DNA from: Smittia aterrima | Taxonomy: Eukaryota; Arthropoda; Insecta; Diptera; Chironomidae | Assembly: GCA_033063855.1 (NCBI GenBank) | Contig: CP093829.1 | Span: 24,087,537 to 24,151,536 of the forward strand | DNA: 64,000 nucleotides | Reading direction: 5' to 3' | Shown here: piece after piece, positions 42,434 through 55,063 of the stretch | How positions within the stretch are numbered: position 1 is the stretch's first letter | Layout: each line of letters opens with the position of its first letter | Notes under the pieces: generated by a model | Database searches by the model: none | Told to the model about the DNA's origin: nothing | The model's input: the letters and a program-made list of their open reading frames with translations, nothing else | Program-made: the position numbers and the translations under genes

Positions 42434-43164
42434 GACGATAATGCAGAATTTCGCAACATCATTGGATCTCTTCTTTATGTTTCAACAAACTCTCGCCCTG
42501 ACATAAGTCTCGCTGTCACACTGTTGTCACAAAGACTAAACAAACCTCGGCTCGCAGATCTACAAGAAGCAAAAAGAATTGTTAGATACTTTAATGACAC
42601 AGCACACTACAAACTGCATCTCAACAACATCTTGAGCAAACAAGATATTATCTCGTTCAGTGACGCCAATCATGCAGAATGTTTATTGACCGGCTAGTCA
42701 ATATCAGGATCACTCGTATTCGTGAACGGGGGAGCCATTTCATGGCGATGTCGGAAACAATCACTCGTTGCACTGTCCACAACAGAAGCGGAGTTTTATG
42801 CACTTGCAGAAACAACCAAAGAACTCATTTGGATTGCCTCGCTTATCACAAGTTTCGTCACAATAAATTGTCCTTTCAATTTTTTATCGATAATCAATCT
42901 ACAATGAAAATGGTTCTTAACGATGACTTCCTTAACCGTACAAAATATATTGGAGTCCGATACCACTTCGTTCGAGATCTGTCTCACAAAGGTGACATCA
43001 CACTCGTATATTGCCCGACGCAATTCAACATCGCAGATGTGCTTAAAAAACCACTCGCTTACCCGAAGTTAGAAATACTTCGTGAACATTGTGGTGTTTC
43101 ACCAGTCTCCATATCCTCTATTGAACACGTGAGTCCTATGCTTGTCGACAATGCATCAAATTAA
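42434..43164 (+). pseudogene. copia pol 3' end (RNase H), truncated, copy Y1
   Basis: Same fragment as 3570-4299 with the same T-run frameshift. It has an extra in-frame stop (tag in gaccggctagtcaatatc near 42695) where the other copies encode GKSIS. Confidence 0.85.
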
Positions 43165-43422
43165 TTCAATGAGATTCGTCTCTACAAAATCCACTTTTGT
43201 ATACTCGACATTACAACGTCACAACCAACGATGAGATTTAATCTCTGTTCCAATTCAAGGAACATTATTACTGAACTAAAACATCTAATAGGCATAGCAA
43301 TTAGATGAATTTGAAACAAAATCAACAAATGATTTAAAAATCATTAAATATTCCATCATATAAAAGGAACTTTATTAATGTGTTCATATTGTGTCAAGAA
43401 CAAAGCACACAAAATGGCGTCT

Positions 43423-43749
43423 TCATGGATGGCTTCGGTTGAACTCAAATCTTCTCATTTTGTTGGAGTTTCCAATGAGTCTCCGTCTCTCAGGGACGTG
43501 AAGAAACGGATTCTTAGCGACATCATGCAATTGAAAAATGGCTCCATCAATCAATATTGTTGGATTCTCAAGTAAGCGGAGTCCCTCCTGAAGTCCCATT
43601 ATAACAAAAAATGCTGGGCGATTATTCCATGCTGGATCACGAATCTCAGTAATTAAGCGGACGGTTACCATTCCGCTTAAAACAATGTGAACCCTACACA
43701 AGCTGACGTTCAAGTTATTACTTATTAAACAAATCTCAATTGTTGACAT
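43423..43749 (-). CDS. Antisense ORF of copia element (copy Y1)
   Basis: Identical in protein sequence to the X1 copy (4558-4884), with silent differences at the DNA level, for example near 43672 (ttccgc for tcccgc). It lies between pol and the LTR at 43835. AATAAA is at 43371-43376. Confidence 0.6.
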   Translation of the reverse strand: MSTIEICLISNNLNVSLCRVHIVLSGMVTVRLITEIRDPAWNNRPAFFVIMGLQEGLRLLENPTILIDGAIFQLHDVAKNPFLHVPERRRLIGNSNKMRRFEFNRSHP

Positions 43750-43834
43750 CTTGAATTTTTTTTATGAACTCAAAAATCTTACGTCTTTTCAAGTTGAATA
43801 TATGATTCAAACTGAATACATGTTCAGGGGGAAA

Positions 43835-43993
43835 TGTTGAGTTAATGTATTAACTGATAATGAACACGAAATTAAAACCGGATCTTCCCGGAACATTCTG
43901 TTCGTAGGATTGGAAGACCCCTCACTCTCACTGCATAAATTCACTTGAATCAGAATAAATCTCTCTCTTATAAAGCTTACGCTTTAATCAACA
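43835..43993 (+). repeat. copia-type 3' LTR, 159 bp (Y1)
   Basis: Same as 4970-5128, ending taatcaaca, with a tgcataaattc variant of the TATA-like box. Confidence 0.8.
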
Positions 43994-44336
43994 AGATTGT
44001 ATTATTCCACAGAATGCATGAACACCTTCGAAGCAGAAAAGACCGCAAAGCAGTTGCAACACTCGTTCAATAATAACAGAAAAGCTGACTTGCATTTCTG
44101 CAATTTTAACTACAACAGCATTACTGGCAAAGTGAGTTTCATGATAATACTTTCTTTATTTTATCATATCGTTAATTGCTTTTAGGCACTTAAACGTTCA
44201 ATTCCAACAATGAACGACGATGACTTTCCAATGAACATCCACACAGAATCGCTCACTGAAAAGTTTGACAAGGAGCAACTTGTTTATCAAACTCCTTACT
44301 GTAAAATTGATTTAGAAAACTTCAGTCATGACGACA
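43994..44336 (+). pseudogene. TRMT10C/roswell gene fragment, copy Y1
   Basis: Same two exons and 54-base intron as X1, cut at ENFSHDD. EKTAKQ and LTEKFD are retained, where X1 has ETTAKQ and LTVKFD, so Y1 is closer to the parental sequence. Confidence 0.75.
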
Positions 44337-45490
44337 TGGTGGATGGATTAAGCAACAATGATCTTGCACTAGACAAGACCAGGGACCTTGTGAAGGACCC
44401 GCCTAACCTCCTATGCACTAAGCATGGAGGTTTTCTGCTTGTTGCCCTTCGGGAATTGGAAGGGAAGGAAAAAGGAAATTGGATATGGACTGGGATGTCC
44501 CCCAATCTACCATTGCAGTTGAGGGACTGGCCATGAAGTATTTGGCTTGTCTGTTGAGCGGCTCAGTTGATCATTTGCGTGCGTGGTGGAATTAACTGCT
44601 TTGTGTGCTTTCAGTTTTTTGGCGTGATCTTTGTGGGACAGATGTTGTTGGCTTTAGCTGTTGGTAAAATAAATTCATTAAATTAATTCAGTTTTTAAGA
44701 TGCGGTTTCCCTTGAGTCAGAATGAGTCTTCGGACACTCTGGGATGGCATCTTTTATTGGACTAGTTTCCTGATGAGACGTTCCAATTATTTGACATAAA
44801 TGTAGTTTGATGAGACAGAAATTAATTCATTTTCTATGACATGTAAAGATAATTGATGTGACAGAAGTTGTTTTGTCTTCTGTAACATGTAAATATTTTC
44901 TCAAAGCAGCAATGGCACCGAAATTTTTATGAAGATATAAGTTCGAAGCAATGCGAGTTTTCCAATGTTAACTTAAGATTTTGATGAGACAGATTACAAA
45001 TTATTCGCACATTCACTTAATTGATAAGCAGTATCTGTAGCAGGCATTTGGAACTTGATGAAGAGTTGTAAATTGGATCAATAATGCACTCACTTATGAT
45101 GAGTTCCAGTTAGCGGCTAGAGCTACCAGAATTCATCGATAAGGGATCCATCATCTCGGGTCCCTGTAGTTATTTCGTTCAATAGCATCAGTTGCAGTAA
45201 TGAAATAATGTTGAACGTAAGCAGATAAGAGTATCTGTGAGAGCAGGTAGTTGGAACATGATAATGAGTGTGTACATTAGATCAATAATGCACTCACTCA
45301 TGATGAGTTCCAGTTAGCGACATGAACAACTGTAAAATGAACAGGCAAAAACCTAAAGACATATTATTATGTTTCATTTTCTTCAATGATTTTTATTGTT
45401 TCTTTTTGTTGAGTTTACCGTTTCGTTTTCTAACAATGCCTTGTATGCATAAATGCGATTTATTTTTGTTAAAAAAATAATAATATGTTC
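44337..45490. other. Unassigned insert (Y1)
   Basis: Counterpart of 5472-6400. It includes an extra segment at about 45117-45270 flanked by gatgagttccagttagcg copies, suggesting a local tandem duplication or a deletion in X1. No gene was recognised. Confidence 0.4.
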
Positions 45491-45496
45491 CTCAAT

Positions 45497-47130
45497 TTAA
45501 GGCCAAATATTTAAACTGACTCCATTTCGTTCGAAATTGCGAACATTTTCTACCTTATCTATATGTTTAAATGCACTTTTTCTGATCTCCAAAGTTTTAA
45601 GGTTTTGGCAGTTGCTAAGCAACTGATTGCAAACTATTTTATTAGCAAAAAATTCATCTCCAAACGTGATGTGCTTGAATTGAGGCCAACGTTTCGTAAT
45701 AATGTTGATATTTCTATCGTTCATCGTTTTTCTAGTATTAATTATTTTAAACACTTCAATGTTTGCCAATGCTAGTGTAATTAATGTCCAATATCGTAGT
45801 TTGTTGCGCTCGAGACTCATGATTGAGATATTTTTCAAACTTGGGATTTTTACATTTTCAAAATCTTCGTCAAAAATTCTGTCCAATGTGATATTTTTGA
45901 GCTTAGTGAGGTTTAGAGAGATGGACATTATTAACTCATTCGAAAGATATGAATCATCAAAAACCAGAGTTTCGATGTTTGGAAGTTTTTCAATCAATTC
46001 TTTGATCGGTTTTGATTTTTCTTTGTAGCTTACAACAAAAAGCTTTTTCACAAAAAGATTTGTACAAATGTGATTGAAGGCGATTGGAAAATATGGTAAA
46101 CAACTGTCAACTTTCAAAGTGTTCAGCTTGTGAAACTTTGTGAAAATCATTTCGTAGAATGATGCTGGAAATGTAGTGTCGAACTCTAGCTCCTCTAAAG
46201 TATTAGAAATCTTACTCATGAAGATCAGTAAAAATTCTTCATCTTGAAACAAATTGTCATAATTTTTGAGTGTAAGTATTTTAAGAGGAAATTGAATAGC
46301 ATTCAACTTCCAAATTGAGTTAATGCTATTGTGACCACGGCATTTTTGAATTACAAGCTGCTCGAGGCTTTTCTGACTTGCAATAAAATCGAAAAAAAGA
46401 ATAACGTCTAATTTTACTTGGTTGAGTGTCAAGCTTTTTAGTTGTGTTGTCTCTCCCAACCTAATAGTCTAAAACAGAGGCTCAAATTGAAAATTGTTAA
46501 AAAGATTTTATATAATTCGACTTACTAGAAAAAAATTATCCTCCAAGCAGAAAAACTTTAGATAAAACAGATTAGCAAGATCCAAAACATGATTTTTCCT
46601 TTTTTAACGATATGTTATGCAATTTCGAAGTTCAAGTTGTTCGAGGCTCGTTTGACTGGCAATGAAATCTAAAAATGGAATATCGTCTAGTTCCACTTGG
46701 CTGAGTGTCAAGCTCTTTAGTTGTGTTGTTTCGCCGAAATTTATTATCTGAAACAAAATCTTACAATGAAGAACTCCGAAAAGCTTTCAAATAATTCAAC
46801 TCACTTTAAAGATATGACTTGCCAGGAACAAAGACTTAAGATGAGTAAGATGACTAAAATCGAGATCAAAATATGAATTTATGATTTTTAATGTCTCGAG
46901 ATTTAATGATGATGCAAAAATTTTGTTGAGTTTTGTAGCGTCTTCTTCTTTCATTCTGCAACACACTACTTCAACAATTCGCAAGTCTGCGATATTCAAA
47001 ATGTTTTCCATTAGTTTATGATGAACGCTGTTTAAATTTTGCAGCATTATTGCGGAATATTTGCGAGTTATTGTTTTTCTCAGTTTTTTTTCTCATTTTC
47101 ATTGTTAATGACAAGCTTAAACTTCTTCCC
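45497..47130 (-). pseudogene. LRR (F-box-type) gene relic, copy Y1
   Basis: Minus-strand exons: 46805 upward to about 47047 (LNSVHHKLMENILNI, IVEVVCCRM, LNLETLKIINSY), 46526-46747 (INFGETTQLKSLTLSQ) and 45468 bases of context ending with exon 45497-46468 (LGETTQLKSLTLNQVKLD to the stop). It is a fuller version of the X1 copy, with the 140-base segment intact. Further upstream, WNQMIGKKFKLVINN resembles the end of an F-box, but the frame shifts in an A-run near 47089. It is an LRR protein of the F-box type, probably not functional, though exons 1-3 are open. Confidence 0.6.
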
Positions 47131-47574
47131 AATCATTTGGTTCCATCTGGAAAACAAAAATATAAACAAGAATAAATATAAAACAAAAAGCAAAAACCTA
47201 CTTTGTGCAAACTTGCGTAGAACTTTTCAAAGTTTCGAAGTTCATGCAATCAAATATCTTTAACAAGATCTCTTCGGGAATACGTGAATCAAATTTCGCG
47301 TGAATCTCTTGAATTTTTAAACAATTGAATTACACGTTTTTTTTTGCAGTTGCGAATAGAATGCAAGAACTTCAGCAGAATTTCTGAAAATGCGTAGGAC
47401 TGGCTCAAGAAACGAGAGATTTTTCGTTGGCCCTTCTAAAACTACGAAAAGAAAAACATAAACAACTTAGTTGAGTTTCCTGGAAAGTACTCCATCTGGT
47501 GGTGTTATCCGACACAAATAAATCGAATAAACAAAAATTGAGTTCTTTAAATTAAAAAGAAAATAGAAACTGAC

Positions 47575-48600
47575 ATGCCTCCTAAAAGTGCCAAGAAAGA
47601 GCTGGAAACACTTTGGCATTCGTGTAACAAATGCGGAGTGAAAGTCATTCAAATTAAACTGAAATCGCATGAAATTGTTTGCGAAACTTCAGAAAATGTG
47701 TGCGAAGGAGTTTTCAACGAAAAGTTTGTTGCTTCTTCATTAAATCATTGTCTTTCGTTGGAGTTTAAATTGAAAGATGCTCCGAAGCTCTACATGCAAC
47801 GTTATATTTTCATTCCTGAGACGATTTGTACGTTGTGCAATTTCCAAATGGGATCAAATGTGCTGATAGAGCTTAACAATAAAAAATACATCAGAAGCTC
47901 ATGGACAGTAAGCGACAAGCATCAAGATTCAATCTTTTCGCCGTCGGATGGTAAGTTACCATTAGTAACTAAAAAACTTCAAATATTTAACTTTTAATCT
48001 AACTTTTGTGTTTTAGAATTTATTCTGGAATCAAATCAATCAACGATCATCAACATTCACATTAGGAACTCAATCGTTGTCGAATTTCTTAACAAAAAGT
48101 TTGTGTTCACATTAAAATCGATTGACACAGACAATGAGGAAGACATCGCTGAACAGTTGAACAATATGAAATTAGCCGAAGATTCGTTTTACGTCGTAGA
48201 TGCTAACAGAAGTCTCAAGATTGTCAGCAAGAATATCTGATTAAAAGTGTCTTTGAATCAAATCGTTGGACTTGATGATATCATTGAAGATCTCAAGAGG
48301 ACTATGAACAAAGTGCTAACTACATTGAATCCAATTCGTTTATGAAGATCTCAAGAGCAGTTCTTATTCATGGATTACCAGGAAGTGGCAAATCCATGAT
48401 ATGCGAGGCTCTCGCTGAAAGTTACTCAAATAAATTAGAGACTAAATATTTCCCAACGTCTGCCATCATCATCATTGAAGATATCGCAAGCATTTGTCTC
48501 AAAAATGCTAACTCATATGCGAAGAGTCGCTTCATTGGTTGACAGTCTTCATCTAAAACGGGACAAAAGCAAAATTTTCGTTTTAGCAAATACAGTGAAC
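47575..48600 (+). pseudogene. AFG2/SPATA5 fragment, copy Y1
   Basis: Exon 1 (47575-47950) is open and ends at an intact gtaagt donor; the acceptor ttttag is at 48011-48016. It lacks the nonsense codon of X1. Exon 2 has lost about 130 bases between two copies of tcaacatt/ttcacatt relative to X1. The AAA part contains Walker A (GLPGSGKS) but the SNKLETKYF deletion is present, and homology ends at the same CAGTGAACTGC junction as X1. First finger reads CNKC where the others read CDKC. Confidence 0.75.
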
Positions 48601-49439
48601 TGCTCAATTCGAGGTCGTCCCAATTAGGTGAAAAAAAAGAGTGTTTTCGGGATCTTAGTTTTCAATTTTTTAGCGTGGGTTTAGGGATTTGAGGTTTATA
48701 TCATTGATAGCCAATTAAACGCAGCAGTTTATTGCATCATTACAATTTCATTTAATTACTTCATTATTTTTAAATTATTTCACAAAGTTGAAGCGCTTAT
48801 TTTTTGTGGAGCGAGCAACGATTGAGCATTAACTCGCTCTCATTGGACTTGAAAATTTTCTTATTTAATGTTAATAATTTTGAAATCTTAAGTTCTTGAA
48901 CGAGAGACAAACTCATTGAGAACGATTTGGAATAAAAGTTATTAGCATTTAATCAAAATTTCTTGAAGAAATGAATAAAAACGTTTGTATGCTGTTGAGC
49001 AGGAAAACAAGGAGTTTGAGCTCAAGTGAAGGCAGGAAATAACAAAATTTGCGGAATTGTTGTTATTTGATATTTTCATAAAGTTGATTATTTAAATGTT
49101 GTTGGAAACAAAGCCAAAAATAAATAAGAAAATTTTGGAAATCGAATCAATCGAATATCAAATTATTGGAATTTCAGATGGTACGATCAAAATTGAGTTT
49201 ATTTTTTTAATTTGAGATTAGAGGAAAACAAAACTAATGCGCAACTGATAGTGGCAAGCGAGGTCACATACACGAATATGCTAGCGTAGCGATTGTTTGC
49301 GTCTTGAAGAAATGACACACCAACACGAATACATCGCCACACTTAAATAATGTAATAACAAGAAGCTCTCCTCTCCCAAAACAAATTTTATAAAGTGAAC
49401 AAATTTCATTAGCTGATTTATTTGATGTCCTGATCTTCT
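48601..49439. other. Non-coding stretch (Y), counterpart of 9470-10310
   Basis: Same content as 9469-10310, including the R1-like piece at 48966-49265. No gene. Confidence 0.45.
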
Positions 49440-50492
49440 GATCCTATAGATTTACCGAACGATAAATTTACGAGCGATAACTTTACGAGCGATAGGTTTA
49501 CGAGAAATAGATTAAAGGGCGATCTACCAAGCGATAACTTAAATCTATATTTTCGTCAGTCGTAAAGAACGTACAATGAATTTACAAGAAAAGAAATCAT
49601 ACGCCGAAAATTTTTACAAAATTTTGATGAATGTGATTCCTTGAAAGTTTCCGATTTCTACGTCAATGCATTTTTCGATGATTGCTCCTACAACAAAAGA
49701 TTGTTGATCGTAAATTTTCGTTTCCTCAATGGAATTAACAGCTGTAAATTGGGTTGCAATTTGTTCGAAGTCTCGGTTTATTATCGTTTTTATTCGACCT
49801 CAAAGAAACCCTGTGAAAATTACATTTTAGTTCCTGCACTTGCACTGCTCCCTTTTATCAACCTTTTATCTAAGACTTTCTGTTCCTTTCTTTAAAGTTA
49901 GAGCTTTATGAACTTTAATAATTTGAACGATCTAAAAGAGTGAATTGATTAAAGACCTGAACTAAGAAAACTGATTTCTTAGATTTTCTTTTCTTGAATA
50001 ATGTTCTTAACAACAGCTATCAGATGATAAGAATGTCGCGACACAATGATTCCTCAAATTTCAAGAAAAGAAAATGATGGAAACCTTTAAACGATTGGAA
50101 ATTAATGAAGCAGTACGACGAAAATACTATGTTTATTGTACACGATCCACTTTTGTCAAATATTGCAATGGAGATTTACGAATCAATAGAGCTCGTAAAA
50201 TTGATGCTTGAAACAATAAAAAATAAAAAAAGACTTCATGTAATTTCATGTGACTTCATGAAGATTTTATGTACTTTTGGTAAATAGAAAATGCTTCTGT
50301 ATGAAAGAATTCCTGGAAATTGGATTATTTCGGTAAAGGGAAAATGTTTGGGTGTGGAAAAATTCGTGGGCATCGGATTATTTCGTTGAAGGGAAAATGT
50401 TAAAGTTATCGCTCGTTAAGTCTATTGCTTGTGAAGTTATCGTCGAAGCGATTACTTAGCGATAACTTTCGTGCTGGCGATAGATTTCGTGC
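49440..50492. mobile_element. TIR element with GCGATAACTT motifs, copy Y2
   Basis: Counterpart of 10320-11355 with one extra gcgataactttacgagcg unit near 49475. The left terminal repeat is missing. Confidence 0.5.
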
Positions 50493-50508
50493 CTTTTTCA
50501 CAGGGGTG

Positions 50509-51238
50509 ACGATAATGCAGAATTTCGCAACATCATTGGATCTCTTCTTTATGTTTCAACAAACTCTCGCCCTGACATAAGTCTCGCTGTCACACTGTTG
50601 TCACAAAGACTAAACAAACCTCGGCTCGCAGATCTACAAGAAGCAAAAAGAATTGTTAGATACTTTAATGACACAGCACACTACAAACTGCATCTCAACA
50701 ACATCTTGAGCAAACAAGATATTATCTCGTTCAGTGACGCCAATCATGCAGAATGTTTATTGATCGGCAAGTCAATATCAGGATCACTCGTATTCGTGAA
50801 CGGGGGAGCCATTTCATGGCGATGTCGGAAACAATCACTCGTTGCACTGTCCACAACAGAAGCAGAGTTTTATGCACTTGCAGAAACAACCAAAGAACTC
50901 ATTTGGATTGCCTCGCTTATCACAAGTTTCGTCACAATAAATTGTCCTTTCAATTTTTTATCGATAATCAATCTACAATGAAAATGGTTCTTAACGATGA
51001 CTTCCTTAACCGTACAAAATATATTGGAGTCCGATACCACTTCGTTCGAGATCTGTCTCACAAAGGTGACATCACACTCGTATATTGCCCGACGCAATTC
51101 AACATCGCAGATGTGCTTAAAAAACCACTCGCTTACCCGAAGTTAGAAATACTTCGTGAACATTGTGGTGTTTCACCAGTCTCCATATCCTCAATTGAAC
51201 AAGTGAGTCCTATGCTTGTCGACAATGCATCAAATTAA
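50509..51238 (+). pseudogene. copia pol 3' end (RNase H), truncated, copy Y2
   Basis: Same fragment and shared frameshift as 3570-4299, with LKKPLAYP and EQVSPMLV near the end. It keeps the segment deleted in X2. Confidence 0.85.
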
Positions 51239-51496
51239 TTCAATGAGATTCGTCTCTACAAAATCCACTTTTGTATACTCGACATTACAACGTCACAACC
51301 AACGATGAGATTAAATCTCTGTTCCAATTCAAGGAACATTATTACTGAACTAAAACATCTAATAGGCATAGCAATTAGATGAATTTGAAACAAAATCAAC
51401 AAATGATTTAAAAATCATTAAATATTCCATCATATAAAAGGAACTTTATTAATGTGTTCATATTGTGTCAAGAACAAAGCACATAAAATGGCGTCT

Positions 51497-51823
51497 TCAT
51501 GGATGGCTTCGCTTGAACTCAAATCTTCTCATTTTGTTGGAGTTTCCAATGAGTCTCCGTCTCTCACGGACGTGACGAAACGGATTCCTAGCGACTTCAT
51601 GCAATTGAAAATTGGCTCCATCAATAAATATTGTTGGATTCTGAAGTAAGCGGAGTCCCTCCTGAAGTCCCATTATAACAAAAATTGCTGGGCGATTATT
51701 CAATGCTGGATCACGAATCTCAGTAATTAAGCGGACGGTTACCATTCCGCTTAAAACAATGTGAACCCTTAGCAAGCTGACGTTCAAATTATTACTTATT
51801 AAACAAATTTCTATTGTTGACAT
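51497..51823 (-). CDS. Antisense ORF of copia element (copy Y2)
   Basis: 108 codons, nearly the same as X2 (12319-12645); it differs at LLQNPT for LLRNPT and FEFKRSHP for FEFNRSHP. Frame intact; AATAAA at 51445-51450. LTR follows at 51909. Confidence 0.6.
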   Translation of the reverse strand: MSTIEICLISNNLNVSLLRVHIVLSGMVTVRLITEIRDPALNNRPAIFVIMGLQEGLRLLQNPTIFIDGANFQLHEVARNPFRHVRERRRLIGNSNKMRRFEFKRSHP

Positions 51824-51908
51824 TTTGAATTTTTTTTATGAACTCAAAAATCTTACGTCTTTTCAAGTTGAATATACGATTCAAACTGAATACATGTTCA
51901 GGGGGACA

Positions 51909-52067
51909 TGTTGAGTTAATGTATTAAATGATAATGAACACGAAATTCAAACCGGATCTTCCCGGAACATTCTGTTCGTAGGATTGGAAGACCCCTCACT
52001 CTCACTGTATAAATTCACTTGAATCAGAATAAATCTCTCTCTTATAAAGCTTACGCTTCAACCAACA
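51909..52067 (+). repeat. copia-type 3' LTR, 159 bp (Y2)
   Basis: Same LTR as X2, ending caaccaaca. The purine tract reads ttcagggggaca. Confidence 0.8.
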
Positions 52068-52565
52068 AGATTGTATTATTCCACAGAATGCATGAACACC
52101 TTCGAAGCAGAAAAGACCACAAAGCAGTTGCAACACTCGTTCAATGATAACAGAAAAGCTGACTTGCATTTCTGCAATTTTAACTACAACAGCATTACTG
52201 GCAAAGTGAGTTTCATGATAATACTTTCTTTATTTTATCATATCGTTAATTGCTTTTAGGCACTTAAACGTTCAATTCCAACAATGAACGACGATGACTT
52301 CCCAATGAACATCCACACAGAATCGCTCACTGAAAAGTTTGATAAGGAGCAACTTGTTTATCTAACTCCTTACTGTAAAATTGATTTAGAAAACTTCAGT
52401 CATGACGACATTTATATCATAGGAGCAGTGGTTCGTGATGAGCCGTGGTCACTTGCAAAAGCAAAGAGACAAGGAGTTCGAATGGCTCGGCTTCCTCTTG
52501 ATCGATATTTTCCTTGGAAAATAGAAAGGCCGTTGACAATAAATCAAATGGTAAACAAATATTAA
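52068..52565 (+). pseudogene. TRMT10C/roswell gene fragment, copy Y2
   Basis: Same extent as X2, including IYIIGAVV, LAKAKRQGVRMARLPLDRY and LTINQMVNKY, with the 54-base intron. The C-terminal part is absent, and the AFG2 fragment starts 35 bases later. Confidence 0.8.
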
Positions 52566-52599
52566 ATTCTTGAAATTTAAAAAGAAAATAGAAACTGAC

Positions 52600-54020
52600 A
52601 TGCCTCCTAAAAGTGCCAAGAAAGAACTGAAAACACTTTGGCATTCGTGTGACAAATGCGGAGTGAAAGTGATTCAAAGTAAACTGAAATCGCATGAAAT
52701 TGTTTGTGAAACTTCAGAAAATGTGTGCGAAGGAGTTTTCAACGAAAAGTTTGTTGCTACTTCATTAATTCATTGTCTTCCGTCGGAGTTTGAATTGAAA
52801 GATGCTCCGAAGCTCTACATGCAACGTTATATTTTCATTCCTGAGACGATTTGTACGTTGTGCAATTTCCAAATGGGATCAAATGTGCTGATAGAGCTTA
52901 ACAATAAAAAATACATCAGAAGCTCATGGACAGTAAGCGACAAGCATCAAGATTCAATCTTTTCGCCGTCGGATGGTAAGTTACCATTAGTAACTAAAAA
53001 ACTTCAAATATTTAACTTTTAATCTAACTTTTGTGTTTTAGAATTTATTCTGGAATCAAATCAATCAACGATCATCAACATTCACATTAGGAACTCAATC
53101 GTTGTCGAATTTCTTAACAAAAAGTTTGTGTTCACATTAAAATCGATTGACACAGACAATGAGGAAGACATCGCTGAACAGTTGAACAATATGAAATTAG
53201 CCGAAGATTCGTTTTACGTCGTAGATGCTAACAGAAGTCTCAAGATTGTCAGCAAGAATATCTGATTAAAAGTGTCTTTGAATCAAATCGTTGGACTTGA
53301 TGATATCATTGAAGATCTCAAGAGGACTATGAACAAAGTGCTAACTACATTGAATCCAATTCGTTTATGAAGATCTCAAGAGCAGTTCTTATTCATGGAT
53401 TACCAGGAAGTGGCAAATCCATGATATGCGAGGCTCTCGCTGAAAGTTACTCAAATAAATTAGAGACTAAATATTTCCCAACGTCTGCCATCATCATCAT
53501 TGAAGATATCGCAAGCATTTGTCTCAAAAATGCTAACTCATATGCGAAGAGTCGCTTCATTGGTTGACAGTCTTCATCTAAAACGGGACAAAAGCAAAAT
53601 TTTCGTTTTAGCAAACACCTCAAATCTTGATAACGTAGATTCAGCGATTCGACGAAGTGGACGTTTCGATCTTGAAATTGAAATTCCTGTGCCAACTTCA
53701 GACATGCGAGCAAAAATTTTACGAAAAATGTTGGCGCAAATTCATTAACAAATTGTGATATCGACGAGATCGCTAAACATTCTCACGGCTTCGTTGCTGC
53801 AGACTTGGAAAATCTAATTTCATAATCCATGAAGATCGAAGAGGATGAAAACGGAAAGTTTATCGCATCTCTAACTTTCCAAAGCTTAATGGAAACGGGA
53901 AGCCGAGTGCAATAAGAAAAGTTCTTGCCGAGAAGCCAAATGTGAAATGTTATGACATTGGAGGAATAAAAAGCTTGAAGTTAAAATCAAAACAAATCGT
54001 CGAGTGGAATAATTGCGAGT
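52600..54020 (+). pseudogene. AFG2/SPATA5 fragment, copy Y2
   Basis: This copy is a hybrid. Its exon 1, intact gtaagt donor, exon 2 deletion and SNKLETKYF deletion are as in Y1, but unlike Y1 it continues through FVLANTSNLDNVDSAI, RRSGRFD and the linker (HSHGFVAADLENLIS, VLAEKPN) as X2 does. It ends in IVEWNN near 54010 without the second AAA domain. It is a pseudogene. The mix suggests gene conversion between tandem copies. Confidence 0.75.
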
Positions 54021-54082
54021 AATTGCGTAATACATTAAACGCTGTTATGAAACAAATGAAAATTTAATACCGAAATAGGAAA

Positions 54083-54127
54083 ATTCGAAAAAATCTTTTT
54101 ATCAGGTCGCCTGTGACCGATCTTCCA
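54083..54127. repeat. Sequence shared with the right end of the Helentron (Y)
   Basis: attcgaaaaaatctttttat then caggtcgcctgtgaccgatc, closer to the Helentron end (40275-40318) than the X copy because gaccg is retained. Confidence 0.4.
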
Positions 54128-54144
54128 TAACTTTTAATAGTTTC

Positions 54145-54477
54145 ATAGCGTAACAGCGCACAAGCGTATTAGATTAACAGCTTTCGAGAACATAAAATAA
54201 ATTCTTTTTATAATAATTATCAGGTCCATGTTTGCAACGAAGTTTGGCTGCGAACGTTTTAAATATGACTGTTGAGAACTTAGGTTCTGCACAAATTGAG
54301 ATACAAGCTGGGTAAATTCTGGCAGTTTATGTATATCATTTGGCATTGCAGCAATATTTTTAAATATGAGTCATTTGGGAAAATCATTTTGAAAATCATC
54401 TTTTCAGGATCGAAGAAAGCACAGTATTCTTTGTTATTCGCTACTTTCGTTTTGATTTCCTCGAAGCTTCGTTCCAA
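54145..54477 (-). pseudogene. Possible gypsy RT-end relic (Y)
   Basis: Counterpart of 15095-15520, split into two frames by small indels near 54300-54380. The ERSFEEIKTKV stretch is retained. Tentative. Confidence 0.3.
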
Positions 54478-54895
54478 CTCTTCTGTCCATACAAGTTTGG
54501 CTCTTCCCTTACTTAAGCTTGCTGCCTTTCTCGCGCTCGCTCTTTACGTTCGTGCTGAGTGTTTGCTCCACTCTTTTGATCTCATCTGGCTCGAATTCTT
54601 CGATGGTTATTGTTTGATGAGTTGAAATCCAGTCTAAAACAGAAATTAGATAATTCAATAATTTATCAGAAACTTCATTGCCAAACAAACTTCATTTGCA
54701 ATGTTGAGCTAAAAACTCAATTTGTTGACGGGAGGTGGATTTGGCTGATTGGTTTTAGTTCTCTGAGGAGACGCTTGATGTTGGTAAAGAATCTTGTGAA
54801 AGATTCTCGACCTCGCAGCTAAGATTGCCTAGAACATGAATAAAAGATTTTACTTCAAACTCAACAAGTGTAAAATATGTTTCAATCAAAATTAC

Positions 54896-55063
54896 TTTGA
54901 CTGCGCAAACAGGTTCCTTCGTCTGACCCACTAAGAAAGTTACGTCACAGAGCTCAGGCATGCTCGCGAGAAACTTTAGGTCTTCGGCGAGTCCCGATTT
55001 GTTCTCGAAGATCGATTCGGACTCATCCTGCGAGATGCTTTCAATTCCTCCAAAGTCTGGCAT
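54896..55063 (-). pseudogene. First-exon fragment of gprs-like BTB gene (Y)
   Basis: Same 56-codon exon as 15846-16013, with an identical protein, followed by the same gtaatt donor and no further exons. Confidence 0.6.
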
